From contig RWJK01001957.1 in NCBI GenBank assembly GCA_004335835.1, forward strand, positions 7,791 through 18,354: a stretch of 10,564 nucleotides of DNA, given 5' to 3'. Below the pieces are notes generated by a model, which saw only the letters and a program-made list of their open reading frames with translations, made no database searches and had not been told where the DNA came from. The translations under genes and the position numbers were made by a program. Positions 1 to 7,078 of this stretch are shown piece by piece. Within the stretch, counting starts at the first letter, position 1; each line of letters begins with the position of its first letter. Origin of the DNA: Scenedesmus sp. ARA3 (lineage: Eukaryota > Chlorophyta > Chlorophyceae > Sphaeropleales > Scenedesmaceae).

Positions 1-59
<59 letters not shown>
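1..59 (+). repeat. (CTG)n microsatellite at window edge
   Basis: An uninterrupted TGC/CTG triplet run of about 19 units opens the window and ends at TGTATTCTGCTG. By analogy with other tracts here, it may be the end of an intron of the SDR gene. The run may continue upstream, so its true length is unknown. Confidence 0.9.
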
Positions 60-63
<4 letters not shown>

Positions 64-230
64 CTGCTGCTCGTGTGCCGTGCCACGTCTGCCCTTGCAC
101 ATTACCAGTCCCCACACACAACGCACCTGCTACTGCTGCTGCTGCTTTTCAATCTGCAGGCGCCCCCACCTAGTCCCTACAGGCACCTTCTCTCAGCGCA
201 GGGTGGCAGCAGCAGCAGGCAAGCCCTCCC

Positions 231-265
<35 letters not shown>

Positions 266-564
266 CCAGCAGGGCCTGGACAGCCGGCTCCTCACCAGCA
301 GCTAGACCTGGCACAGGTGAGTGGTAACATGAAAACATGCGGCATGTTGCTGCTGTTGACGGGGAGTTTCATATGGCATGTAAGCATGTAAGTATCCTGA
401 GCAGCTGTGTGTGGTAGATACAGGCGGTGTGTGCTTGCGGCTGGACGACTAAAGACTCCTTGGTGGTGTTGTGGATGGCAGCGGGCTACAGCTGCAGTTT
501 GATTCCTTGCTGCTCTCCTGATGCACGGCAGCTGGCATCAACCGTCATGTGGGCCTGCAATCAA

Positions 565-567
<3 letters not shown>
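60..567 (+). other. 5' region with a possible upstream SDR exon; otherwise no clear gene
   Basis: This stretch contains a second CTG tract (231-263) ending in CCCCAG, followed by an open segment 264-316 that reads into HQQLDLAQ and stops at an excellent CAG|GTGAGT donor. That segment is either a partial exon copy or a real small exon. No TGxxxGIG Rossmann motif appears in any forward frame, so the true start of the SDR gene is not here. The remainder, 317-567, shows no supported coding signal. Confidence 0.4.
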
Positions 568-601
<34 letters not shown>

Positions 602-653
602 GCTGCTGCCGCTGCTGCTACTGCTGCTGCTGCTGCTGCTGCCGCTGCTGGGC
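568..653 (+). repeat. Interrupted (CTG)n tract before an SDR exon copy
   Basis: About 28 CTG-type triplets with CCG and CTA interruptions run directly into the exon copy that ends at 720. The copy starts as CCTGGCACAGGCGCAGGG. The tract could serve as the pyrimidine-containing 3' end of an intron with CACAG as acceptor, or it could be coding as polyleucine or polyalanine. The placement fits the pattern seen at other acceptors in this window. Confidence 0.7.
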
Positions 654-877
654 CTGGCACAGGCGCAGGGCTCTGCAGCAGCTGCTGTCATGGGCGGCGC
701 CGCACGGCTCAGCCCTGCAGGTGTGTGCTCTTTCGCTCTTCTAAAGCTTTTCTAGTGGGTCAGCTTATCTTCAACACATCTTCAATGCAAGTTTGAGTTT
801 GTGGTGATGGGTTTCTGACACATCACCAGCAGCTGGACATTACCTGTCAGGTGTCAGGGTGGTGCTTGTTTCACCAG

Positions 878-953
878 CAGCTGGACCTGGGGCAAGCGCA
901 GGGCTCGTCAGCAGCAGCGGTGATGGGCGGCGCTGCACGGCTCAGCCCCGCAG
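878..953 (+). other. Intact second version of the first visible SDR exon
   Basis: This 76-nt segment has the same length, the same TTTCACCAG-type acceptor and the same CAG|GTGTGTG donor as the exon at 1068-1143. It reads open as QLDLGQAQGSSAAAVMGG..., differing from the other copy at only a few residues. Because 76 is not a multiple of three, including both copies would shift the frame, so either they are used mutually exclusively or one is dead. I picked 1068-1143 for the gene model arbitrarily because it is nearest to the next exon. Confidence 0.55.
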
Positions 954-1067
954 GTGTGTGCTCTGTCCCTTATCAGCGGCTTGGCCGTGTTGTTTCCTGT
1001 GTCATCAGCGCATAATTGTACTGCCTGGCCAAGTTGATGGTAATGGGTGTTGTTCACGCTTCACCAG

Positions 1068-4000
1068 CAGCTGGACCTGGCCCAAGCTCAGGGCTCGGCA
1101 GCGGCAGCCGTGATGGGAGGTGCCGCACGGCTCAGTCCCGCAGGTGTGTGTTTTGTTGCATTAGACATTAAATGGTCAGGTTGCAGGGTGTGTGTGGTCC
1201 ACGGTGCAGCACAGGTATCGGCATACATACTAGGCATGCATAGAGGTTAGAGGTGATATTAAGGCGAATGTGTCCTGTGTGAGTAGCATCTACGGAACGG
1301 ACTCTGGTCTCCGAGACCAGTATGACGGATGGTTCCGCAGCAGAGAGTTACTGCCTCTGCTGCGGAACCATCCGTCATACTGGTCTCAGTGCCCATATAT
1401 AAACATATTTATCTTAAGGCCATAAGGGATGCGCTTGTCCGCCAGCAGTGGGTGATGAATGCATGTGGCTGCACTGCAAGCAGCACACACCATTCATACA
1501 TCACACATTGACATCACACACCAACCCTTCTTTTTGTTTTCTTCTATCCAGGGTACTTGCTGCTGCTGCTGCTCCTGCTGCTGCTGCTGCTGCTGCAGGT
1601 GTGGTGGCGTCTGCGTCTGTTGACGCACCGCGCCCCGACCCTGATGTCGGCGCAGTGCACGCGCTGCACCTGGACCTGGCAGACCTTAACTCAGTGGAGG
1701 CCTTTGCAGGTGTGTTTGGATGAAACGTTTTGATCAACTCATGAGTATATATATACAGGTGCATGAATCTTCGCATGCATCTTTGTGAAGATCGTGATGT
1801 TGAAGTCGTTAGGGTAGGGCTGGTTTTGCTTTGTCGCATGCCCCTAATCCTACGCTGGTACGCGTGCACGCGCTGCTTTGGAACCAGCAGATCCAAACCT
1901 TCCTTTGAATGGTCTGAGTTGTGCCTCTGCTGCTGCTGCTGGTGGTGGTGCTGCCAGGCCGCGTGCAGGACGCTGCGGGCAAGGTCGACCTCATGGTGCT
2001 GTGTGCGGCAATTGCCGGCAAGCCCTACACGCTGTCACCCCAGGTGAGGCAATTGTTCAACCGCCTGATGTCACTAGTTATGGTGCTCCTTCCGCCATTT
2101 GTTCATTGTCTGCTATTGCTGTGTGCGGCCATCGCTGGCAAGCCCTACATGCTGTCTTGTCAGCAGAGGCATTTGCAGTTTTGCTGGCCGATCAGTTTTA
2201 CTGAGTGATTTGTTTATTTGTACACCTGATCTGCAACAGCTGTGTCTGCTGTTGCCGGCCAGCCCTACACGCTGTCACCCCAGGTAATGATGAAGCACGT
2301 TTTCCAAACATGCACTTGTTGTTTTGCTCAGTTGGGAGTGCAGAAGCTGCTTCGTGATTGCTGGCAAGCCCTACACGCTGTCGACCCAGGTGAGGCAACA
2401 TTTGCAGCAATTTGTTATGTTGCGTTATGTTACATCAAAGCAGCATCAGGTGTAAGCAGCAGGTGTAGGCACCAGCCTGCACTGCTAGCTCACACCTGAG
2501 GTTACTTTCTTTATGGATATTGTCACATAGTTAATGTTACATAGCAGGCTAATGAGCGCTGTCATATGCAAGGTTGTCAGCTGCCAGCGTGTGTAACGGC
2601 CCGCTTGAAGTATATGCTGCAGCGGCTGCAGCGAGACAGCAGCTGCAGGTGTCAGCAGTCGGTGTAGGAAGTTCCTGCGCTGCTTGCTGACACCTGACGC
2701 TGCTTTCTTGATGAGCATGTAGCCACAGAGCTTCTGAGCTGCACTACGCAGTTTAGTTTTCTCGGACACTTTGCGCTGACGCAGCATCTGCTGCTGTTGC
2801 TGCAGCAAGACACCGTCACCACCTCTACTTCATTACCCGCTGACTTACTCTTTTTGTGGTTGCACTGGCAAACTTTTTTCTTGCAGGGCTTTGAGCTGCA
2901 CTACGCGGTCAACTTCCTGGGCCTCTTTACGCTGACGCAGCACCTGCTGCCACTGCTTCCGCCAGTGGCATTTACTCCCCTTTCTAAATTGCCTTGCTAC
3001 ATATGTTGCTTCCCTGATGTCAAACTTTTTCACACTCTTACTCGCACAAACTGCCTGTGTCAACCTTTTCTTGCAGGGTTTTGAGCTGCACTACGCAGTG
3101 AATTTCCTGGGGCACTTTGCGCTGACGCAGCACCTGCTGCCCACCCTGCTGGAGCAGCGCGCGCGCGTGGTGGTGGTATCATCCATCCTGCACACCTACG
3201 TGGATGATGCAGGGCCTGGCTGGAGCTACCCCTCCTTTGAGAGCGTCGGCAAGCGCGTGTGGTGGGCTGACCTGCCTGGGCTGGCTGGCGGCTGGTGGGC
3301 CTACTGCAGGTGAGGTCTTGGGGTTGATATGTTGAGGGCTTTGCAGCAACGACGTGATGCTATGATGTTTTGGTGGTGAAACGGTGGTTATGGGTGTGGT
3401 GGGCTAATCTTTTGATTAAAAGTGTTTTGCTAGTCATGGGTCACATCTTTTTGCAAAGATCATCTGCCTGGGCTGGCGGGCGGCTGGTGGGCCTACTGGT
3501 GGGCTGACACCTCTTAAGGGAGACGTATCACAGGACATTTTGTGGCGTTTTGACTAAAAGGTTTTTGCTAGTCATGGGTCACATCTTTTTGCGAAGATAG
3601 TGTGTGGTGGGCAGATCTACCGGGCCTGGCCTGCGGCTGGTGCGCCTACTGCAGATGCGGTGAAACAAGCAGTTGATGGTGCTAGGGTTCTCTAGTACGG
3701 TTGCAATCATGCATTTCGCTGTTCAGGCCAGTGATGTGCGTGCGGTGGGCCGACCTGCCCAACCTGGCAGGCAACTGCAGGTATCCGTGACTGTCATGTG
3801 CCCCCCAAAAAACCTAGTGGATAGCCGTCTTCTGTGATTCGTACTACGTAGTACATGTGGTGACAGCGCCGCGCTTTCTGCACCCTAAGCCCTGCAGCAG
3901 CAAGCTAGCTTCCTGCAGTGAGTCTAGTCTGTCCTCTTATGTGCATGCTTTGAAGCCCTATCTTCGCACCCCCTGCCGCCTACTGTCGTTAACCCTGCAG

Positions 4001-4600
4001 GAGTAACATTTTAAAGACCTGTTTCACCTACGAGCTGCAGCGCCATCACCCCCAGCTGACTGTGCCTGTTGTTCCTCCAACAACTGCACAGCTTCAAATT
4101 TGCGCTGAACCCTGATGCTTGCCTGCTAAACCCTGAACCCTGCAGGAGCAACCTGGCTAAGACCTGGTTTGGCTACGAGCTGCAGCGTCGCCACCCGGAG
4201 CTGACTGTGCCTGTGGTGCACCCTGGCGTGATTGACAGCGGCCTTACCGTGGTGCCAGCTGGGCTGCAGACCATCAAGAGCGTGCTGCTGGCGCGGCCCG
4301 AGGATGGTGAGCAAAGCCAGATTTATAGCAGCAGAGGTTCAGAATCGTGATGGTGTGGCTGCCGCAATTTTCACTACATCTGTGGTGCACCCTGGAGAGA
4401 TTGGCAGCGGGCTTCCGGTCGTGCTGACAGGCGTGCAGACCATTACGAGCATCCTGCTGGCACGCCCAGAGGACGGTGCGTGAAAGGGGTTCAGGTTTGG
4501 CTTGCTACAAGGATTTATCTGGATGAAGCACCCTGGAGTGATTGGGCCCCCTTCTACCACAATACCCTGGGCATCACCCGCCATTATCTTCACATGCTGC

Positions 4601-4635
<35 letters not shown>

Positions 4636-4889
4636 ACACAGGTGCACGCACGCCTCTCTACGCTGCACTGGCACCTGAAGTGAAGGGCCACACTTTTTAC
4701 CACAACACTCTGGGCATCATTCCTTCCTCAAGCGCCAGCTATGACATCACTCGCAGCGTGCCTCATTACGACGCTGCCATGAAGATGATGCACGCACACA
4801 AGCAGGGCAGCAGCGCAGCACAGGAAGGGCGGCAGTACAGCGCCAACGGCAGCGGCAACGGCAACGGCCGCAGCAGCAGCAGCATGTAA
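1068..4889 (+). CDS. Short-chain dehydrogenase/reductase, divergent active site; 5' end outside window
   Basis: Predicted spliced CDS with exons 1068-1143, 1599-1709, 1958-2043, 3077-3309, 4146-4306 and 4642-4889; every junction keeps phase (1,1,0,2,1) and the chain ends in TAA, giving 304 visible residues. Seen: LDLADLNSVEAFA (the beta3/alpha3 region of SDRs), then DLMVLCAAIAG where the family has DLLVNNAG, then NFLGHFALTQHLLP with the conserved Asn, VVVVSS with the catalytic Ser, AYCRSNLAK at the YxxxK site, VVHPGVIDSGL, and a LARPEDGARTPLYAALAPEV tail like retinol-dehydrogenase/WWOX/TIC32-type SDRs. Known for the family: NAD(P)(H)-dependent oxidoreduction with an N-S-Y-K tetrad. Here Y, S and N are present but the lysine position is Asn, so activity is uncertain. 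The TGxxxGIG nucleotide-binding motif is absent and is inferred to lie upstream of the window. The C-terminus has a Gly/Asn/Ser-rich tail. Substrate cannot be inferred. SDR membership is secure; exact exon 1 and 2 boundaries are less so. Confidence 0.82.
1313..1387. repeat. Perfect 33-bp inverted repeat with a 9-nt loop (intronic hairpin)
   Basis: Arms 1313-1345 and 1355-1387 are exact reverse complements, separated by AGTTACTGC (1346-1354). Just before the left arm, 1304-1320 reads CTGGTCTC-C-GAGACCAG, so the outer eight bases of the stem occur a third time in opposite orientation. The structure lies in the SDR intron between 1143 and 1599. It could be a foldback element, a small-RNA precursor or an assembly foldback. 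Confidence 0.9.
1559..1598 (+). promoter_or_regulatory. (CTG)n-CAG 3' splice site of SDR exon 2, with a rival acceptor upstream
   Basis: A CTG run with one CTC interruption ends in CTGCAG|GT at 1598/1599. This is the only acceptor here that joins the phase-1 donor at 1143 to the LDLADLNSVEAFA frame. A textbook pyrimidine-rich acceptor (CTTCTATCCAG, AG at 1550-1551) sits 47 nt upstream. Using it would shift the frame relative to that donor, although the tract itself is open in the SDR frame as polyalanine. Confidence 0.55.
1926..1957 (+). promoter_or_regulatory. CTG/GTG-tract 3' splice site of SDR exon 3
   Basis: CTGCTGCTGCTGGTGGTGGTGCTGCCAG ends at 1957, and the exon GCCGCGTGCAGG... starts at 1958. 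The acceptor restores phase 1 from the donor at 1709 and gives EAFA-G-RVQDAAGKVDL, the expected spacing between alpha3 and beta4 of an SDR. Confidence 0.6.
2106..2389 (+). repeat. Three decaying copies of the 3' part of SDR exon 3
   Basis: Copies of the AIAGKPYTLSPQ segment lie at 2106-2163, 2241-2283 and 2355-2389, all downstream of the intact exon (1958-2043). Their 3' ends are spaced 120, 120 and 106 bp. The first has lost its donor (CAG|CAGAGG), the second keeps CAG|GTAATG and the third keeps CAG|GTGAGG. Intron bases after the donor (GAGGCAA or similar) were copied too. None has its own 5' half, so none is a complete exon. Confidence 0.85.
2446..2713. repeat. Two diverged copies of a ~70-bp palindromic intron element
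   Basis: Segments 2446-2516 and 2644-2713 align along most of their length. Each starts with CAGGTGT.AGCAG and contains near its end the inverted match (..GCTCACACCTG and TTGCTGACACCTG). A shared tail, ACTTTCTTTATG in the first and GCTTTCTTGATG in the second, follows. The inverted ends suggest a tiny foldback or MITE-like unit. It sits in the SDR intron 2044-3076. Confidence 0.65.
2729..2970 (+). repeat. Two copies of the 5' part of SDR exon 4, upstream of the intact exon
   Basis: Segment 2887-2970 has an intact acceptor (TTTTTTCTTGCAG) and reads GFELHYAVNFLGLFTLTQHLLP, then diverges after CCACTGCTTCC. Segment 2729-2805 is older: it lacks the GGCTTT start, carries an in-frame TAG after CACTACGCAGTT, and still shows the CACTTTGCGCTGACGCAG stretch. 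The spacing to the intact acceptor at 3076 is 190 bp from the nearer copy. Pyrimidine tract and upstream intron (ACTTACTCTTTTT versus ACTCTTACTCG) are copied as well. Confidence 0.85.
3411..3780 (+). repeat. Three copies of the 3' part of SDR exon 4 with flanking intron
   Basis: Copies of the WWADLPGLAGGWWAYCR end of the exon lie at 3461-3508, 3602-3654 and 3739-3780, all downstream of the intact end at 3309. The second ends CTACTGCAG|AT, with its donor GT mutated to AT. The third has lost the TGGGCCTAC portion that encodes the catalytic tyrosine but keeps CTGCAG|GT. The intron leading into the first two copies is also duplicated (3411-3460 and 3549-3598, sharing TTTGCTAGTCATGGGTCACA), so these are tandem duplications of DNA, not retrocopies. 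Confidence 0.85.
4001..4078 (+). repeat. Copy of the 5' part of SDR exon 5 with working-looking acceptor
   Basis: Follows CGTTAACCCTGCAG and reads RSNILKTCFTYELQRHHPQL, then TVPVVPP, before diverging. It lies 145 bp upstream of the intact exon start at 4146. It also carries Asn at the SDR lysine position and Lys three residues later, so that arrangement predates the duplication. A still older trace may exist near 3884-3915 (CCCTGCAGCAGCAAGCTAGC). Confidence 0.8.
4380..4583 (+). repeat. Copies of the 3' part of SDR exon 5 and the middle of exon 6
   Basis: Segment 4380-4475 reads VVHPGEIGSGLPVVLTGVQT then a LLARPEDG match, ending in a phase-1 donor (GACG|GTGCGT) like the intact exon, 169 bp downstream of it. 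Segment 4525-4546 repeats the CACCCTGGAGTGATTGG piece once more. Segment 4552-4580 (TTCTACCACAATACCCTGGG) copies the FYHNTLGI part of the last exon, upstream of that exon. No acceptor was found that would make the first copy a full exon. Confidence 0.75.
4596..4641 (+). promoter_or_regulatory. (CTG)n-ACACAG 3' splice site of the last SDR exon
   Basis: A CTG run with one TTG ends in CTGACACAG at 4641. The exon then opens GT-GCA-CGC, restoring phase 1 from the donor at 4306 and giving ARPEDG-ARTPLYAALAPEV, which matches the SDR C-terminal pattern. The tract itself is open in frame as polyalanine, so intron 3'-end inclusion would add alanines rather than stop translation. Confidence 0.65.
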
Positions 4890-4970
4890 TGTAGATAAGC
4901 AGCAACAACAGGGCCTGGCGCCACTGCAGCCGCTGCCTCAGCAGCAGCAATGCAGGGGCATTATCGTATC

Positions 4971-5098
4971 AAGCCGCGCCAGCTATGACATAACACGCAG
5001 CGTGCCTCATTATGATGCTGCCCTTTAGGGTTTAGGGTTTAGTTTAGGGTTTAGGTGTAGCGGCAATGGCAACGGCCGCAGGAAGTCATCTTCCTCCT
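4971..5098 (+). pseudogene. Partial copy of the last SDR exon, interrupted by telomeric repeats
   Basis: Bases 4971-5023 match the exon from its AGCTATGACATCAC part to CATTACGACGCTGCC. Bases 5056-5098 match its Gly/Asn-coding end (AGCGGCAATGGCAACGGCCG), followed by a diverged end with TAA. The intervening exon bases, corresponding to about 4784-4845, are replaced by TTTAGGG repeats. The copy lies behind the real stop at 4889, so it is transcribed at most as 3' UTR. Confidence 0.85.
5024..5055 (+). repeat. Interstitial telomeric repeat (TTTAGGG)n
   Basis: Units are TTTAGGG, TTTAGGG, TTTAG, TTTAGGG and TTTAGG. This is the plant-type telomere unit also used by many green algae. It sits exactly at a breakpoint inside the copied exon, which suggests insertion during break repair. 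Confidence 0.9.
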
Positions 5099-5314
5099 AA
5101 TGGGTACAGTACGCTGCAGGCGCCGCAGCGGTGGCAGCGCTGCGGCTGCCCTACCAAGCAGAGGCAACACTAGCTGGTGACAATAGTGCTGCTGCGGACA
5201 AGTTTGGCGGGGTTTATCTTCCGATTCAGCTGTTGTTCATATTAGGTGTGCAAGTTGTACAAGCACATGTGCTGGCGGCGTTGTAGTGTCAGTTGAATGT
5301 GGTGTTTGTGCAGT

Positions 5315-5319
5315 TGTAA
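5315..5319 (+). terminator. Candidate TGTAA polyadenylation signal for the SDR gene
   Basis: TGTAA is the usual poly(A) signal of green algae. This one is about 430 nt behind the stop, a common 3' UTR length there. Another TGTAA overlaps the stop itself (4885-4889) and is too early to be the likely signal. Only transcript ends would decide. Confidence 0.4.
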
Positions 5320-6486
5320 TGGTGAGCTGAAGTCAGGCGTCCTAGCTTGCTGCGCCAGTGGGTTTGGAGGCACACAGTGGGTTGGCTTGCGCCATGCTTG
5401 GCCATGTGTTTGCTTGCTATGTAGTTGCATGGCTGTCATTTGTGCAATCCAGTTACGCGTTGGCACAAGCCGTTACTGCGCAGTGACAATGGCATGCCAA
5501 AAGGTCGAGCAGAGGTGGCGGTATACGTTGGCATTTAACGTTGATTAGTTATACTCAGCAATGGAGGGCAATCCAGGAGCAGTTGCCGCAGCCTGTTTGT
5601 GTGAGTGCATGACTTGGTGAGCATAAGAGGATGAGGTCATCAGTCGCTGTCTGTCTGTCGTGCTCCAATCCTTGGTGAGGAGTTGAATACTGTTGAATTG
5701 GTTGGTGGCTGTTGCGCAACAGTTGCTGTGACAGTGATTGTCACCACAGAGTGTATGCTTGGCAGCAACACAATGTGCTGCTCGGCGCGACGCAGGGTCC
5801 AAGCGCACCTATTACAAAAGCGTTGCTGCTTGTCATATGCATACCGACTGCAAATGAGTGAGCCTATCGCTGTGGACGGACTCCCGAGGATGAAGCGTGC
5901 AGCATGGCAGTATGCGATGCATGCATGTGCCATGTGGCACCGCAGCCCTGCAGTAAAATTCGAATCACTCAACAGTGTTGAGGCAGCAGAGCATGCATGC
6001 ATCTGGTGACTCAGGTCCTCCTATGACAACATGGAGATGCAGCGGCCATAGAATCAGTGCAACACAACTTCAGAAGCCTACTGCTGCAACTACACCAACA
6101 CTGACATCATATGCGTGAGACTCAAAACACACTGCCACGAGCAGTTCACGCCTGACCTTGCTGCAACTTGCAACTGCTGTGAAACATCCAGCAAGGCAGG
6201 GCCGACACGTACTGGTGCCACTGCAGCACAAGGCTACTGAGGGCTGCTTGACTTCAACAACTGTAGCTGCTGCAACTACCAGCCTCCTAATCCATGATGG
6301 CAATGTACCGTCGCCAACGAGTCGGACTGCTGCGGTGTAAACATGCGGCCCGCACTTGAGCCTCAGATCAGCCACTGACCCCCAGCAACTGACTCAACTT
6401 CCAAGGCAACTTGGATTTAAGGTGGTGAAAGCCTTGGACATAAACAGCACAAGCAGGAGCTGTCAGCCTGAAGCTATACCTAAATG

Positions 6487-6660
6487 GCATGACATACTGT
6501 ACAGCACTCTGTGTCGTAAGTGGTCAGGCTGCAGGCAGCATGCAATTCAAGACGCTGTCACCATGCAGAAATGCACTGTACACTGTTCTGGAAAACGGCA
6601 CGGCATACTGTACAACACTCTGTGTCTTACGTCGTCAGCGTGCTGTTCAAGATGCTGTCC
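6487..6660. repeat. Diverged direct repeat pair in the intergenic region
   Basis: Segments 6487-6563 and 6597-6660 share CATACTGTACA.CACTCTGTGT and then TTCAAGA.GCTGTC, with one short gap. They are offset by about 110 bp, in the same size range as the exon duplications. Part of the motif (CACTGTACACTGTTCTG) also lies between them. Confidence 0.75.
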
Positions 6661-6748
6661 TAAGATGACGTGGACTGTATGACACTGACAGCACTGCTGC
6701 ACACCCAATGAACAACAACATGCGTGCACTGTTGCCACACTGCGTTCT

Positions 6749-6870
6749 GTGAGAGCCCTGGCCGACCTGGCCGACACGGGTAGGGTTAGGGCCGACACGA
6801 GCCCTAAACCCTAGGGCCGACACGAGCCCTGGCCGACCTGGCCGACACGGGTATCGGCCAGGGCTCTCAC
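6749..6870. mobile_element. 122-bp MITE-like element with 17-bp terminal inverted repeats
   Basis: Ends GTGAGAGCCCTGGCCGA (6749-6765) and its exact reverse complement (6854-6870). Inside is a 30-bp direct repeat (6753-6782 and 6824-6853) built from GGCCGACCTGGCCGACACGG. The centre has telomere-like GGGTTAGGG and CCCTAAACCCTAGGG in opposite senses. No open frame is present and no clear target-site duplication was found, so mobility is inference only. Confidence 0.6.
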
Positions 6871-7078
6871 TGGTACAGAACACTGCTATACAACTGCTGT
6901 GCAGGCAGTGCTGTCCGCACAACAACACACATTGGAGGCAACACATATACTTTGTATATGACGCTGCATCAATTCTCTGGCCTGTGCTGCCCTGCCACAC
7001 CCCGCAAGCAGATCCTCAGAAGCCAGCCACGTATCAGCCACCTGGCATGATGCTTGCTTCTCACAGTTGCCTGTTGAA

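Larger units (their letters stand above)
292..1143 (+). repeat. Tandem copies of the LDLAQAQGS exon of the SDR gene
   Basis: Direct copies of one exon lie at 292-316 (only the CACCAGCAGCTAGACCTGG part, followed at once by a perfect GTGAGT donor), 650-720 (complete 3' part, donor GTGTGTG), 824-838 (a 15-bp fragment), 878-953 and 1068-1143 (both complete). Donor ends are at 720, 953 and 1143, so spacings are 233 and 190 bp. Conservation extends into the intron after each donor (GTGTGTGCTCT or similar). Between copies I see no other gene. The 5' part of this stretch probably also holds an upstream exon end at 316. Confidence 0.8.
5320..7078. other. Region between the converging genes; no supported CDS
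   Basis: No open frame here has recognisable motifs, splice-consistent extension or non-repetitive coding character. It holds a diverged direct repeat (6487-6660) and a MITE-like element (6749-6870), both listed separately. The - strand gene's 3' UTR must begin at 7078 going down. The nearest minus-strand TGTAA I see is at 5813-5817 (TTACA on +), which would be a very long UTR, so its true end is unclear. Confidence 0.5.

Noticed and set aside
549..755. Long polyleucine/polyalanine/polycysteine frames over CTG tracts
   Set aside because: A CTG run is open in all three frames; these translations have no other coding support and overlap an exon copy whose frame is known.
3841..3854. Palindrome GTACTACGTAGTAC
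   Set aside because: Short, isolated and in an intron; no partner, element or known site supports a function.
292..5098. Array of tandem SDR paralogues or a retrocopy
   Set aside because: Copies are single exons or half exons with their own flanking introns, arranged around one full exon chain; no second complete gene and no intron-less copy is present.
5708..5721. Palindrome CTGTTGCGCAACAG
   Set aside because: A single short inverted repeat with no surrounding structure; could be chance in this composition.
5640..6002. - strand 120-codon open frame
   Set aside because: No recognisable motif, low codon coherence and no splice-consistent link to the nearby gene; likely chance.
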